DNA of 64,000 nt from Acinetobacter calcoaceticus (GCF_004345325.1 NZ_SLVJ01000009.1:81475-145474), one strand, 5' to 3'. Counted from the stretch's first letter, positions 9,241 through 19,348 are shown. Notes: generated by a model not told the origin, from the sequence alone. Program-made: numbers and translations.

Positions 9241-10056
9241 ATGATGACAAACATTAGCAAGCCATTGATTCACTTTGCCCACGCCAATGGCGTACCATCG
9301 AAAGTCTATCAACGTTTATTTGATCAACTCAGTGATGAGTATCAAGTGGTCTATGTGCCGATGATCGGACCTGACAAGCGTTATCCGATTAGTAACCATT
9401 GGCCGCACTTGGTAGATCAGGTGATTGACAGCATTGTGCAGCAAGCAAAGGGTCAGCCTGTGATTGGCTTGGGGCATTCTTTAGGCTCAGTGCTGACTTT
9501 GATGGCATCTTATAAACGACCTGAATTGTTCTCACAGGTGATTATGCTGGACCCACCTTTGATCTTGGGTAAGAACGCATTTGCATTTCATTTGGCGAAG
9601 CTCTTTCATCTAAAGACCGTGGATAAAATCACCCCAGCAGGACTTTCTGTGCGTCGTCGTGATCATTGGGATTCACGTGAACAGGCGGGTGAGTTATTGC
9701 GCCCGAAAGGCTTTTATAAAAGTTTTGACGCAGCGTGTTTTCAACATTATCTCGATCATGCGCTGACTGAAGATAAGGTTCGTGGTGGTGTCACCTTAAG
9801 CATCCCTAAAGATGATGAAGTCGAGATCTTTAGAACCAATCCATCGCTGTGGTGGTTGCCGATGCCAAAGCCAAAAGTACCTGTACATTTGGTGGTGGGT
9901 GATCAGAGTCCATTTTATATAAAAAAGTTCCCGCATTCGGCGAAACGTAAACTTGGAATTCCATTTACTGTCACACCTGGGGGCCACATGTTCCCATTGG
10001 AACATCCGAGTGTCGTGGTGGATTTGATTAAAGACTTGATTAAACCCTCTCCTTGA
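9241..10056 (+). CDS. alpha/beta-hydrolase
   Basis: A 271-residue alpha/beta-hydrolase. The nucleophile elbow GLGHSLGS lies near residues 78-85, an HANG oxyanion-type motif is near residue 13, and the catalytic His is probably in TPGGHMFPLEHP. An acidic residue in LVVGDQSPFY fits the third triad member. The physiological substrate is not evident. It follows sppA closely on the same strand, and its stop lies inside the inverted-repeat element that separates it from purN. Confidence 0.85.
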   Translation: MMTNISKPLIHFAHANGVPSKVYQRLFDQLSDEYQVVYVPMIGPDKRYPISNHWPHLVDQVIDSIVQQAKGQPVIGLGHSLGSVLTLMASYKRPELFSQVIMLDPPLILGKNAFAFHLAKLFHLKTVDKITPAGLSVRRRDHWDSREQAGELLRPKGFYKSFDAACFQHYLDHALTEDKVRGGVTLSIPKDDEVEIFRTNPSLWWLPMPKPKVPVHLVVGDQSPFYIKKFPHSAKRKLGIPFTVTPGGHMFPLEHPSVVVDLIKDLIKPSP

Positions 10057-10151
10057 TAAGGAGAGGGCAGGGTGAGGTTTAACCCTCATCCCAACCTTCT
10101 CCCAGAGGTGAGGTTTGACCCTCATCCCAACCTTCTCCCAGAGGGAGAAGG
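10045..10151. repeat. REP-like element: two hairpins with a 36-bp tandem duplication
   Basis: A perfect hairpin, CCCTCTCC / GGAGAGGG (10045-10067), is followed by two tandem 36-base copies (10071-10106 and 10107-10142) that differ at one position. A second perfect hairpin, CCTTCTCCC / GGGAGAAGG (10131-10151), ends the element. It lies between convergent genes and overlaps the end of the hydrolase gene, so it could act as a bidirectional terminator. From general knowledge, CCCTCTCC...GGAGAGGG motifs of this kind are dispersed intergenic elements in gammaproteobacteria. Confidence 0.85.
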
Positions 10152-10153
10152 CG

Positions 10154-10783
10154 TTAAAGGTGGCTAAATTGCAATGGTTTGGCTAAAGCTTTACCGCGAT
10201 AGGTCAGGCTGCCATCTGCTTGATGCACCATGACTTGGGTGCAAATCCATTCTACCGCCAGTGGATAGATGAAGTGCTCTAAGTCATGTACACGCTGTGC
10301 CAAAGATTCAGCATCATCATGGATACCGACCTTAAGCACGCATTGGGCTAAGGCGGGACCAGCATCGAGTTCAGCAGTTACGTAGTGCACAGTGCAACCA
10401 TGAAAAACATCACCACATTGCAGCACCCGTTGATGGGTATGCATGCCCTTATAATACGGCAGCAGTGAAGGGTGGATGTTGATCATTTTGCCATGCCACG
10501 CTGCAACGAACTCAGCACTTAAAATGCGCATAAAGCCCGCAAGAATGACCAAGTCGACTTTCCAATCCAGCAATTGTTGATGCATGACAGCATCGAAACT
10601 TTCACGGCTTGGATAGTCTTTATGTGCGATCACGGCTGTAGCAATACCGGCGTGCTCAGCACGTTGTAACGCATAAGCCGTGGCTTTATTGGAGATGACA
10701 CCGACGATGTCACCTGAGAGTTTGGCATCGATCAGGGCCTGTAAATTACTGCCCTGACCTGAAACAAGTACCGCAATTCTCAT
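10154..10783 (-). CDS. purN: phosphoribosylglycinamide formyltransferase PurN
   Basis: A 209-residue GAR transformylase, step three of purine synthesis, using 10-formyltetrahydrofolate. The N-terminus VLVSGQGSNLQALIDA is typical. The active-site blocks GFMRILSAEFV, NIHPSLLPYYKGMHTH and the loop VTAELDAGP carry the conserved Asn, His and Asp. Its ATG overlaps the stop of purM by one base (TAATG), so the pair is translationally coupled. Confidence 0.96.
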   Translation of the reverse strand: MRIAVLVSGQGSNLQALIDAKLSGDIVGVISNKATAYALQRAEHAGIATAVIAHKDYPSRESFDAVMHQQLLDWKVDLVILAGFMRILSAEFVAAWHGKMINIHPSLLPYYKGMHTHQRVLQCGDVFHGCTVHYVTAELDAGPALAQCVLKVGIHDDAESLAQRVHDLEHFIYPLAVEWICTQVMVHQADGSLTYRGKALAKPLQFSHL

Positions 10784-11853
10784 TAGGCAAAGATCACGCG
10801 AATTTTCTCATCAGCGCCAGCGACTGATTCAGCATTCTCTGCGATTTGGCCCATTTTCCAAGCGCTCTCACCCAAAGAATTGAGTAAGTTGATGGTTTGA
10901 TCTGCGTCGTTTGCATCAACCACAATCACCATGCCCACACCACAGTTAAAGGTGCGATACATTTCAAACTGTTCTACACCGCCTTCGCGTTGTAATAGTT
11001 TGAATAATTCTGGCCATTCCCAAGAAGACTCATCCACGATAGCTTGTGCACCATTAGGTAACACACGGGGTAAGTTGCCCGGTAAACCACCGCCAGTGAT
11101 ATGCGCCATCGCATGCACATTGACTTGTTTACACAATTCAAGCATCGATTTTACATAAATACGGGTCGGTTCCATCACCACATCGGCCAATGGGCGACCA
11201 TCGACGATTTGAGTGAGATCGATGTTTTTCACATCTAAAATTTTACGCAGTAATGAATAACCGTTTGAGTGTGCGCCTGAAGATGCAACACCGATCAGCA
11301 CATCACCAGCTTTAACTTGGCTACCATCAATAATTTTGCTGTGCTCAACCACACCTACAGAAAAACCTGCAAGATCGTAGTCTTCGCCTTCGTACATGCC
11401 TGGCATTTCAGCAGTTTCACCGCCAACCAATGCACAGCCTGCAAGTTCACAGCCTTTACCGATGCCGGTTACAACATCAGCAGCAACGTCGACATTTAAA
11501 TGTCCAGTTGCATAATAATCGAGGAAAAATAAAGGTTCAGCGCCACAGACCAAGAGGTCATTAACACACATGGCGACTAAGTCTTGACCAATGGTGTCAT
11601 GGCGATTTAAGTTCAATGCTAAGCGTAATTTAGTCCCAACACCGTCTGTACCTGAAACCAGGACAGGTTCTTCATAACCTTTCGGGATTTTGCACAGTGC
11701 GCCGAAGCCACCGAGTCCACCCATTACTTCAGGTCGAGTTGTACGTTTAGCGACTGATTTGATTCGATCGACGAGTGCGTCGCCCGCTTCGATGTCCACA
11801 CCAGCGTCTTTGTAGCTTAATCCGGTGTTTGAGTTAGAAGTTGTGTTGCTCAT
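10783..11853 (-). CDS. purM: phosphoribosylformylglycinamidine cyclo-ligase PurM
   Basis: A 356-residue AIR synthetase, step five of purine synthesis. It shows [13 protein letters not shown] at the N-terminus, [15 protein letters not shown], the [11 protein letters not shown] signature near residue 147 and [13 protein letters not shown]. Length and order are as expected. A GC-rich inverted repeat (CTCCGC / GCGGAG, 11857-11876) sits immediately upstream in the leader. It forms a two-gene operon with purN and is divergent from the perM-type gene. Confidence 0.97.
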   Translation of the reverse strand: MSNTTSNSNTGLSYKDAGVDIEAGDALVDRIKSVAKRTTRPEVMGGLGGFGALCKIPKGYEEPVLVSGTDGVGTKLRLALNLNRHDTIGQDLVAMCVNDLLVCGAEPLFFLDYYATGHLNVDVAADVVTGIGKGCELAGCALVGGETAEMPGMYEGEDYDLAGFSVGVVEHSKIIDGSQVKAGDVLIGVASSGAHSNGYSLLRKILDVKNIDLTQIVDGRPLADVVMEPTRIYVKSMLELCKQVNVHAMAHITGGGLPGNLPRVLPNGAQAIVDESSWEWPELFKLLQREGGVEQFEMYRTFNCGVGMVIVVDANDADQTINLLNSLGESAWKMGQIAENAESVAGADEKIRVIFA

Positions 11854-11987
11854 AATGATGTCTCCGCATTCGCGCGGAGATTATACCTGAATATACGAAA
11901 CTCTTATGTTAAATCTGCGCTAAAATGCTATCTTAATTTAATTAATTCTACTTCTATAACCAATAAACTCATAAAAGGTGCGCTTCT

Positions 11988-13181
11988 ATGCACGATCGGA
12001 CGTTAAAACGTATATTTCTTTTGCTTGGCGTCGCCTTTATCTTGTGGGTGCTCTATCTGCTTAAGCCAGTGGTGATTCCATTTATTGGTGCATTCTTTAT
12101 TGCCTACCTGTTTAATCCACTGGTGGAAAAACTCGCCAAAATCATGCCGCGGTGGTTGGCAATTGGTAATGTCTTCCTTGGCATCGGCTTGGTCATTACG
12201 TGGGCAACTTGGTTTATTGTTCCGCTGGTGTGGAAGCAATTGATCTATGCGCGTGAAAGTATTCCAGTCGGGATTGATTGGATCAATCAGACTTTTCTGC
12301 CTTGGCTCTCGAAAACGTTCAATGTCGAACACATGAAAATAGACAATGAACAAATGACCAAAGTGGTTATGGACTATGTGCAGACCAATTATAGCGTCGA
12401 CAGTGTGCAGGCGATGTTGGTGCCATTATTACAATCGGGGCTTAATTTTATTCAAATTGGCGGCACAGTCGTACTCATGCCGATCATTGCTTTTTATTTC
12501 TTGCTCGATTGGAACCGAATGTTGCGTAAACAGCAACAACTGATCCCGCCACGTTATAAAGATCAAACTTTGAAAATCGTCGGGGAGTGCCACAATGTAT
12601 TGGGTGCATTTGTAAAAGGTCAATTTTTAGTGATGATCTTACTCGGTATAGTCTATGCCGTGGGTTTACAACTGATCGGTATACAAGTGGGGTTGATTAT
12701 TGGGTTGGTGGCAGGGTTAGCCAGCATTATTCCTTATCTGGGCTTTGCCGTAGGGATCGTTGCAGCAATGATCGCGTGTTTCTTCCAGTTCGGTTTGGAT
12801 TGGACCCATATGGCACTGGTTCTGGGTGTGTTTATGGTCGGGCAAGTCATCGAAGGTTATGTACTACAACCTTTCTTGTTGGGTGATAAAATTGGTCTGT
12901 CACCAGTGGCTGTGGTTTTTGCTGTACTGGCGGGCGCCCAATTGGCAGGATTCTTGGGAATGTTGATTGCTTTACCTGTCGCTGCAGTGATTGTGGTACT
13001 GTTAAAACATATACGACACAGTTACCAGCAGAGCGAGTTTTTTCAACCTGCCTTAGTGACTGTACATAATAATGGCGAAACTGAGCGGGTGACCGTTGAA
13101 ACTGAGCAGGTCAATCTTGATATTGAAGTTAAAAACCATCAAGATACAGTGAATACCCCTTCAGACGATCCACTTAAATAA
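11988..13181 (+). CDS. perM: AI-2E family transporter (PerM-like permease)
   Basis: A 397-residue membrane protein of the AI-2E/PerM family. Two N-terminal helix pairs (about 8-50 and 60-85) precede a periplasmic segment. A block of helices follows from about 145 to 345, including GQFLVMILLGIVYAVGLQL, GLVAGLASIIPYLG and GYVLQPFLLG, the family's most conserved region. The last 45 residues are polar. The family contains exporters of autoinducer-2, sodium or other solutes, so the substrate is not assignable. The gene is 22 bases upstream of hda and divergent from purM, a common gammaproteobacterial arrangement. Confidence 0.87.
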   Translation: MHDRTLKRIFLLLGVAFILWVLYLLKPVVIPFIGAFFIAYLFNPLVEKLAKIMPRWLAIGNVFLGIGLVITWATWFIVPLVWKQLIYARESIPVGIDWINQTFLPWLSKTFNVEHMKIDNEQMTKVVMDYVQTNYSVDSVQAMLVPLLQSGLNFIQIGGTVVLMPIIAFYFLLDWNRMLRKQQQLIPPRYKDQTLKIVGECHNVLGAFVKGQFLVMILLGIVYAVGLQLIGIQVGLIIGLVAGLASIIPYLGFAVGIVAAMIACFFQFGLDWTHMALVLGVFMVGQVIEGYVLQPFLLGDKIGLSPVAVVFAVLAGAQLAGFLGMLIALPVAAVIVVLLKHIRHSYQQSEFFQPALVTVHNNGETERVTVETEQVNLDIEVKNHQDTVNTPSDDPLK

Positions 13182-13203
13182 CCATTGGGAATAAGATACA
13201 TCG

Positions 13204-13911
13204 ATGCGTCAATTGCAGTTGAATATCGAACCTCAGCTCGATGCCCAGATCAGTGATTTTTCAGGTCCGGGTTGGGGTGCAGTCATTGATGCTATACGTC
13301 AACTTCATGCAGGCTTACTCAACCGATTCTATGTCTACGGCAACGCAGGCAGCGGTAAGAGTCATTTACTCACGGCCATATGCGACTCCTATTTGGAGTT
13401 GGGCAAATCAGCGATTAAAGTGTCTTTACTCGAGTTGCTTGATGCGCCGATCGAAGCCATCACCAGCTTAGAAAGTTATGACCTGGTGGCATTGGATGAC
13501 ATAGAAGCGATTATTGGTGTACCACATTGGCAAAAAGCAGTTTTCCACCTGATCAATAATCACAACGAAACCGGTGGGCAATTGGTGTTCTCATCTCGTT
13601 TTGCACCCAAAGAACTCAAACTCGAATTGCATGACTTGCGTTCACGTCTAAATCAAGCGGTCAGTGTCAGTGTACCCAATGGTGATGACCTCGCAGATCG
13701 CCAAGCCCTATTACACTCTGTGCTTGAACGTCGTGGGGTACATTTTGATGCGCAAATCATCGAATATCTGCTGCTCCATGGCCCGCATCAGACCAGTACT
13801 TTACTGCAGTCAGTTGATCAATTAGAAAAGTTGTTACAGGGCGAGAAAGTCAAACTATCTCATGCAACTTTAAGACAAATTTATGCACTGATCGACGAAT
13901 ATCGGCAATAA
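13204..13911 (+). CDS. hda: DnaA regulatory inactivator Hda
   Basis: A 235-residue AAA+ protein related to DnaA domain III. Hda with the DNA-loaded sliding clamp stimulates ATP hydrolysis by DnaA and so limits re-initiation. The N-terminus MRQLQLNIEP contains the QL-type clamp-binding motif. Walker A is GNAGSGKSHLL (about residue 47), Walker B is LVALDDIEAI, the sensor region is FSSRFAPKEL and DLRSRLNQAV is box VII-like. The usual length supports Hda rather than DnaA. Confidence 0.93.
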   Translation: MRQLQLNIEPQLDAQISDFSGPGWGAVIDAIRQLHAGLLNRFYVYGNAGSGKSHLLTAICDSYLELGKSAIKVSLLELLDAPIEAITSLESYDLVALDDIEAIIGVPHWQKAVFHLINNHNETGGQLVFSSRFAPKELKLELHDLRSRLNQAVSVSVPNGDDLADRQALLHSVLERRGVHFDAQIIEYLLLHGPHQTSTLLQSVDQLEKLLQGEKVKLSHATLRQIYALIDEYRQ

Positions 13912-14020
13912 TCAAGATTTCCTTGAGAAAATTTTTTAATTGTGACAGAGTACGCAAAAGGCTGACTAGACTCATGCAGCTGCGACTTGATAACGAATAA
14001 AAAAATTCATGGAGATAACG

Positions 14021-15871
14021 ATGCTCAAACGGAGCTTTGGCGTAGGTTTGCTATGTCTAGCACATCATGCATATAGTGCCCCGATTAAGGTGACCACCAC
14101 AGAAGATGTGGCCAGTACGGTTAATCAGTGTTCTTTAAGACATGCCATCGAATATGTGAACCTTGGCATGCCTGAAGAGGCCTATAAGGGCTGTGGTGGC
14201 AAGGATGCAGAAAACATCATTTTGTTGAAAGCAAACACCGAATATACATTACAAAAGCAAATTAAAATTTCCAAAAGATTGGTGATGCGAACAGATTACG
14301 GCGATGTAGTCTCTGATAGTGTCATGGGTAAAAATAATGCCATTATAAAAATGAAAGGCAAAGACCGTATATTTTGGATTGAACGAGCGCCTCCAGAGAA
14401 ACCAGCAGAAGGTGAAGAGCCCGCTGCACCACAAGCTATTTTAGTCACATTGGTGGAGTTGACCTTAGATGGCTGTCAGGCGGACGCCTGCGTTGATCAG
14501 GGTGGATTGATCTATAACAAAGACAATTTAAGCTTCCAATTTGGCCAACTCATCAATGGTCGTGCCAAACAAGGTGGCGCAATTTATAACTATTCTAGTG
14601 AAGTCAAAGACGCTCCTAAAAGTTCGATCATCATCTTAGACACATTGCTCAAAGGCAATAAGGCCAATGAAGGGGCCGTGATTTATAGTGAACGGCCTCA
14701 GTTTTATGTTTTTAAAAGTTTGATCCGTGAAAATGAAGTCCTCAATGCCAATGCTTCAAATTTTCAGGTGCAAAGGCCCTTTAAAACCGCAGAGGAAATG
14801 GAAGATTTAGGACCCGCCTTGGTCCGCGGCCTAGTCAATAGTACGATTTATAACAATAAGGGTTATATCACCACGATTCACGATGGCATGTTGATGAACA
14901 ACGTGACTATGGTGTTCAATACTAAAGGTTTAATTTTTAATGCACCGTTGAAGAAAGGCAATGTATCCAACAATATTATCGCGAAAAACGGTAACTTAGA
15001 CTGTCAGGTAATCGCTGGGGCAGATGCTAAAAAAATCAGTAATAATCTTTACGGAACTGGTTGTGAGGGTGAGCTCGGTCAGACTTTAGGAACCACCCGC
15101 TTAATTGCAGGTGAGAAAAATGAAGGTAAATGTGACTTAAACTCAGATGGGATCATGTGTCCAATCAATGACTATACTGAACATGCACTGGGCTTTTTTA
15201 AACCTCGACTGCTCTCAAGTTATAAACAAATTGCGGATTCACCCATCGTCAATCATGGGCCTTACTTTGGCAGTGAAATGATGTCATGTGTCGAAAGTCA
15301 GCTTGGTGATCAACGTGGTCGGATTCGCCCAACTGAGCCGAGTCTATGTGATCGGGGCTCGATTGAATTGGCTTTTAATACCACTGACGTGAATTTAATC
15401 GGTGCAGACATCTTTTATGGTGGCATAGCCAAAATGCAATTGACTGATCAGTTGGTCGACGGTGAATTGGTTGATGCCAAGCAGTGTAAGGCATTGTTTG
15501 GTGATCGCCCAGATGGCCAGGCTTGGCAACCCGGTTGTATGCGTATTGAGCAAAATCTTACCCCAAGCAAGGGTACAACCACGATCTCGCCAGAGGGTGA
15601 GGTGACTTATACGCCAAATGGCAATTGGCATGGAAGCGATGATTTTAAAATTCTAGTGGTCACGACCACTACGCGCTTTAATGATTCAAATAACCCTTAT
15701 ATTCAAATCCCTGTACGTATCGTGCAAAGTCCACCCAATGATTTTCAAAACAAAAAAACCGGCGGCAGTCTAGGTGTGTGGACGTTCATGGGCTTAGTTG
15801 GGCTGATTGGATTGCGTCTACGTAAATCAGTTTTGGATGCAGCAAAATTGGGGAATACTCATGAAAAATAA
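14021..15871 (+). CDS. CSLREA-domain surface protein with GlyGly-CTERM-type tail (rhombotarget A-like)
   Basis: A 616-residue exported protein. A signal peptide (MLKRSFGVGLLCLAHHAYSA) is followed by the CSLREA-type N-terminal motif, here CSLRHA at about residue 37, then a right-handed beta-helix-like region with many Asn/Ile/Gly repeats. The C-terminus has a GG-containing linker (KKTGGSLG), a hydrophobic helix and a basic end (RLRKS), the layout of GlyGly-CTERM sorting signals cut by rhombosortase. The start at 14021 has GGAG 7 bases upstream; an ATG 12 bases earlier is less likely. It overlaps the next, paralogous gene by 11 bases. Membership in the 'rhombotarget A' family is inferred from architecture. 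Confidence 0.78.
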   Translation: MLKRSFGVGLLCLAHHAYSAPIKVTTTEDVASTVNQCSLRHAIEYVNLGMPEEAYKGCGGKDAENIILLKANTEYTLQKQIKISKRLVMRTDYGDVVSDSVMGKNNAIIKMKGKDRIFWIERAPPEKPAEGEEPAAPQAILVTLVELTLDGCQADACVDQGGLIYNKDNLSFQFGQLINGRAKQGGAIYNYSSEVKDAPKSSIIILDTLLKGNKANEGAVIYSERPQFYVFKSLIRENEVLNANASNFQVQRPFKTAEEMEDLGPALVRGLVNSTIYNNKGYITTIHDGMLMNNVTMVFNTKGLIFNAPLKKGNVSNNIIAKNGNLDCQVIAGADAKKISNNLYGTGCEGELGQTLGTTRLIAGEKNEGKCDLNSDGIMCPINDYTEHALGFFKPRLLSSYKQIADSPIVNHGPYFGSEMMSCVESQLGDQRGRIRPTEPSLCDRGSIELAFNTTDVNLIGADIFYGGIAKMQLTDQLVDGELVDAKQCKALFGDRPDGQAWQPGCMRIEQNLTPSKGTTTISPEGEVTYTPNGNWHGSDDFKILVVTTTTRFNDSNNPYIQIPVRIVQSPPNDFQNKKTGGSLGVWTFMGLVGLIGLRLRKSVLDAAKLGNTHEK

Positions 15872-18284
15872 AAAAAAGTTGTTATTGACTGTCTCAATAC
15901 TCATGACAATGCCGCTGATGGCAGCGAAGTATCAAGATCCAGTTATTGAAGTGACCACCTTAGATGATGAAGATGGTGAAAACTCAAATAAATGTTCTCT
16001 TCGTGAGGCTGTAACCACCGCGTCGTTGAAAAAAAGTTATGGCGGCTGTGAATTCCCTAGAGTTTATACCAACCAAGTTCTTGATATTAAGCTTGAAAAA
16101 GGTGAATACAAACTTAACCGAGAGTTAGTACCTACAGTTGAAGTGCGAATATTGGGTAAGGAGCCTATCGACTATAGTAAGAAAAATGTGTTGACCAATA
16201 AACATCCCGCATTGACTGCAGTTCAAAGTAAAATCATTGCTCAAGGCAAGCACCGTATTATCAACACCTCTAAGTTGAATAGACCGACCCTTAGCCTTAA
16301 AGATCTCGATTTATATAACGGCTATAGTGATGAAAATGGGGGCAGTATATTGGTTGGCGGCGCCTTGGTGATGAACAATGTGTCGATATATAACTCCCAA
16401 GCCAAAATGGGGGGAGCGATCTATATCAATAACTATGGGGGGGCTGTGATTATCGGGAATGGTACCTTTAGAAATAACCAAGCTGCACAGGGCAGTGTCA
16501 TGGCAATGACCTGTACCGATAATTTGGTCTATACCAAACGAAGTATAAGCTTAGAAAATTTAAGTATTTTAGAAAATGGATCTTCAGACAGTAATAGTGT
16601 TATTGCCTACTGTGGTGAACCTACTGCGATCATTAGTACCAGCACCATTGCCAAAAACAAAGCCAATTTAAATACTGGAAGTATCATTCAATTTAGTCCC
16701 AACACGCCTACAGGCAAAGTGGCCTTAGGAATGTATTCTTCTTTGCAAATGTTGAGTAATACCATTGTTGAAAATGCAGCCTATTCCACCTTTCTTTATG
16801 ATGATCTCGGTAACAAAACGCTAGGCTATAACATCATTGGCTTCAATGGCATCGGTAAATCTTGTCGTTATGCCAAGGGCAATATCGCTGATGTAGAACA
16901 AGCCGGAATTCGATTTGATTGGAATGCGATGGGTATTAAAGCGGGCAATGACAGCTGTGATATTCCGAGTAAACAAATTGAATCCGTCACCAAAGAGTCA
17001 ATTGATCTGACTGGGAAAAACATAGCCAGTCTATTAAATCCACTCTCAACCCAAGAATTGACAGAATATACTGCATTTATGCCGATGTACTTTTTCAATA
17101 TGATGGCGAAAGACAATCCCTTGGTGGATACTGGTGGTCTAGGCTGTAGCAGCGCAGACCAACGCGGGATTAATAGACTTAAAACCAATAACTCTGTTGC
17201 GAGTGATCAGAAAGAGAATAGTTGTGATATCGGCTCTACCGAAGTGTTGCGATTGACTGCGTTTAATGTCAGTGGCGCAAACGAATCGATGACGATACGT
17301 TTAAAGTATTATAAAGATCAACTCGAAGTTTATAAAAAATTAGTAGATGAGCCTAAAACGAATCAAGATTTCATCCCATTCTATAAATCTCAAATCGAAC
17401 TTTTTGAAAACTTACTGAAATATACCAAGGAAAGACAGAAATATCGGACGATTTATACCGATGTATTTGAGCAAGGTTTACCTGATGAGTTGGTATCAGC
17501 CAATGGGGTCAGGGAAGTAAGACATCTCAACCTAGAGAATTATGATGTTCGAGTGAAATCTCTCGGTGTGGGCAAATTTGATTCTGATGAAAAATTTCAA
17601 GGTCGAGAAGACAAAAATTTAAAATGTGTGTGGGATGCTGATCTTAAACAAGTCATGATGTATCGCCTAGATGATCGTATTACCCCTTCGGGCGATTTTG
17701 AATTTTGCGAATATAGCTTAAGTTCAAAAAAACCCGCACCTGCAAATACTTCAACCGCATATATCATCGGTAGTTTTGTCAATGTTGCGCCTGAGGCTAA
17801 AAAAGCCAGTTTTGAAATCCGTTATGGTGAAGCACAGAAGTTGCAAGTTGATCTCTTGCCTTTAACCAATGATGATGGTGATGGTGATGTCAGTCAATTG
17901 AGCACTAAGTCAAATAAATCAAGTTATTATGTCGATGCACAGGGTAAAGATTTGGCGATTCGATTTACCACTTTACGTGATCCAGTCTCTGTTAGTGCTG
18001 AACGAACAGGTCCCTGCCCAGGTGCGGATGCTAAAGAGACTTGCTACGGTGGGGCAATTAGCCTGCAACTGAAAAATACCTTTGATCCAGCCAGTTATAC
18101 CTTGAAATATGCCGTCTATGACATGGATGGTGCAATTTCCAATAACGCTGACATTGAACTGAAAAACAAAGGCTTTGGACCAGGCACCACACCAACGGGC
18201 GGTTCTAGCGGTGGTGGTTCTGTGGGTATAGGCGTCTTGATGGGATTGTTGGGACTAGTGGCATGGAGACGCTACCGTCGTTAG
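15861..18284 (+). CDS. second CSLREA-domain surface protein with GlyGly-CTERM tail
   Basis: An 807-residue exported paralogue of the preceding protein. It has a basic, hydrophobic signal peptide (KNKKKLLLTVSILMTMPLMA) and an exact CSLREA motif at about residues 45-50. A beta-helix-like Asn/Gly/Ile-rich region runs to about 470, with a repeat-rich, Lys-rich insertion at 490-560. The tail GGSSGGGSVG is followed by a hydrophobic helix and the basic end WRRYRR, a textbook GlyGly-CTERM arrangement. The ATG at 15861 was chosen because it begins a good signal peptide and has GGGGAAT upstream. A strong terminator follows. Such proteins are thought to be exported through type II secretion and released or anchored after rhombosortase cleavage. 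Confidence 0.8.
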   Translation: MKNKKKLLLTVSILMTMPLMAAKYQDPVIEVTTLDDEDGENSNKCSLREAVTTASLKKSYGGCEFPRVYTNQVLDIKLEKGEYKLNRELVPTVEVRILGKEPIDYSKKNVLTNKHPALTAVQSKIIAQGKHRIINTSKLNRPTLSLKDLDLYNGYSDENGGSILVGGALVMNNVSIYNSQAKMGGAIYINNYGGAVIIGNGTFRNNQAAQGSVMAMTCTDNLVYTKRSISLENLSILENGSSDSNSVIAYCGEPTAIISTSTIAKNKANLNTGSIIQFSPNTPTGKVALGMYSSLQMLSNTIVENAAYSTFLYDDLGNKTLGYNIIGFNGIGKSCRYAKGNIADVEQAGIRFDWNAMGIKAGNDSCDIPSKQIESVTKESIDLTGKNIASLLNPLSTQELTEYTAFMPMYFFNMMAKDNPLVDTGGLGCSSADQRGINRLKTNNSVASDQKENSCDIGSTEVLRLTAFNVSGANESMTIRLKYYKDQLEVYKKLVDEPKTNQDFIPFYKSQIELFENLLKYTKERQKYRTIYTDVFEQGLPDELVSANGVREVRHLNLENYDVRVKSLGVGKFDSDEKFQGREDKNLKCVWDADLKQVMMYRLDDRITPSGDFEFCEYSLSSKKPAPANTSTAYIIGSFVNVAPEAKKASFEIRYGEAQKLQVDLLPLTNDDGDGDVSQLSTKSNKSSYYVDAQGKDLAIRFTTLRDPVSVSAERTGPCPGADAKETCYGGAISLQLKNTFDPASYTLKYAVYDMDGAISNNADIELKNKGFGPGTTPTGGSSGGGSVGIGVLMGLLGLVAWRRYRR

Positions 18285-18318
18285 TCCAAATAATTGTTAA
18301 GCGTTCTTTTACGTAAAC

Positions 18319-18350
18319 AAAGACCAGTGCTCAGCACTGGTCTTTATTTA
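18319..18350 (+). terminator. rho-independent terminator after the CSLREA pair
   Basis: A perfect 13-base stem (AAAGACCAGTGCT / AGCACTGGTCTTT, 18319-18345, minimal loop) is followed by TTTATTTATT. Confidence 0.9.
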
Positions 18351-18528
18351 TTGTACTCAAATTGATGATCGGGGTTTAGCTGTAATGGGTATTTTGATAG
18401 ATTGGTAGACATTGATTTGATTTAGTTTGATTGATTTTTATCAATAAGCCTCCATCTTCTTATCCGTACTTTACGCTTTTTTGTCGCACCAAAGACAGTG
18501 TGATTTTTATTTTTCAGCTTGGGTCATT

Positions 18529-19308
18529 ATGCAACAATTTACTTCCTTAACGCCGCTCGACCAAATTGAACTTGATTCAAGCGTGGTGATGACCATTAAA
18601 CGTCAAGACTTAGTGCCGTTAATGAACAATCCGATACTGCTGAACCAGTTTGCAGAGCAGAATGTACAAGCACAGGCCGTGTTACTCAATGCGATTGATC
18701 CACAGTTAATACAACAGTTGAGTCAAGTCATCGCAGAAATTATTCAACATCTGTCGAACTCCAAAAAATCCTTAAAAAAACGTCGCTTTAATGCATTGCA
18801 AAAATGGTTGGGAATCGACCTTGAGTTTGACGCAGGTCAAGTCAATTATATGCGTAGTTTGGATCAACTGATTGATCAAGCCAATCAACTCAGTCAACGA
18901 CTGCAGATTGAAATCCAGAAATCTCAATCGCGTTTACAGCAAGTGGCCGGTTTAAGAGAACAGATGGCGCATTATGTGGCTGCAGCGCAAGGCTTTATGG
19001 TTGATTATCCAAGATTTGTCAAAAATCAGCATCCATTGGATAACTTTATCGAGCGCTTATCCAAAAAAATTAATACTTTAAATACTTTACAATCTAGCCA
19101 TGATATCGCCATGACCCAGATGCAGTTGAGTCAACAATTGGCTTTGGGCTTGATTGATCGCTTTAAAGAAGCGCAGCAAGTGTTGATTCCTGCGTGGCAA
19201 TATCATTTGAAACAAAGCAACTTGCAACAGAATACGACCACGATCGCTGAATTAGACCGTAGTCGTGATAAATTAATTCAAACTTTAAAACGCTCATTAG
19301 AGAAATGA
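18529..19308 (+). CDS. helical TelA-related protein, first gene of a TelA-like operon
   Basis: A 259-residue soluble, predicted all-alpha protein with long Gln/Leu-rich coiled-coil stretches (about 105-150 and 185-215). Its order of blocks (KKRRFNALQKWLGID, then LDQLIDQANQLSQRLQIEI, then LIDRFKEAQQVLIPAWQYHL) parallels the next gene (GFFGSLFNKVRGA; QIDRLVQEIETSQTGL; LPAWKNQISLAI). It looks like a shorter, diverged TelA paralogue. No signal peptide or enzyme motif is seen. An in-frame TTG at 18481 would add 16 residues; the ATG is preferred. Function unknown. Confidence 0.65.
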   Translation: MQQFTSLTPLDQIELDSSVVMTIKRQDLVPLMNNPILLNQFAEQNVQAQAVLLNAIDPQLIQQLSQVIAEIIQHLSNSKKSLKKRRFNALQKWLGIDLEFDAGQVNYMRSLDQLIDQANQLSQRLQIEIQKSQSRLQQVAGLREQMAHYVAAAQGFMVDYPRFVKNQHPLDNFIERLSKKINTLNTLQSSHDIAMTQMQLSQQLALGLIDRFKEAQQVLIPAWQYHLKQSNLQQNTTTIAELDRSRDKLIQTLKRSLEK

Positions 19309-19348
19309 TCCAACTTCATGATCTTCGTTATTATAATCAGGTGTACGC

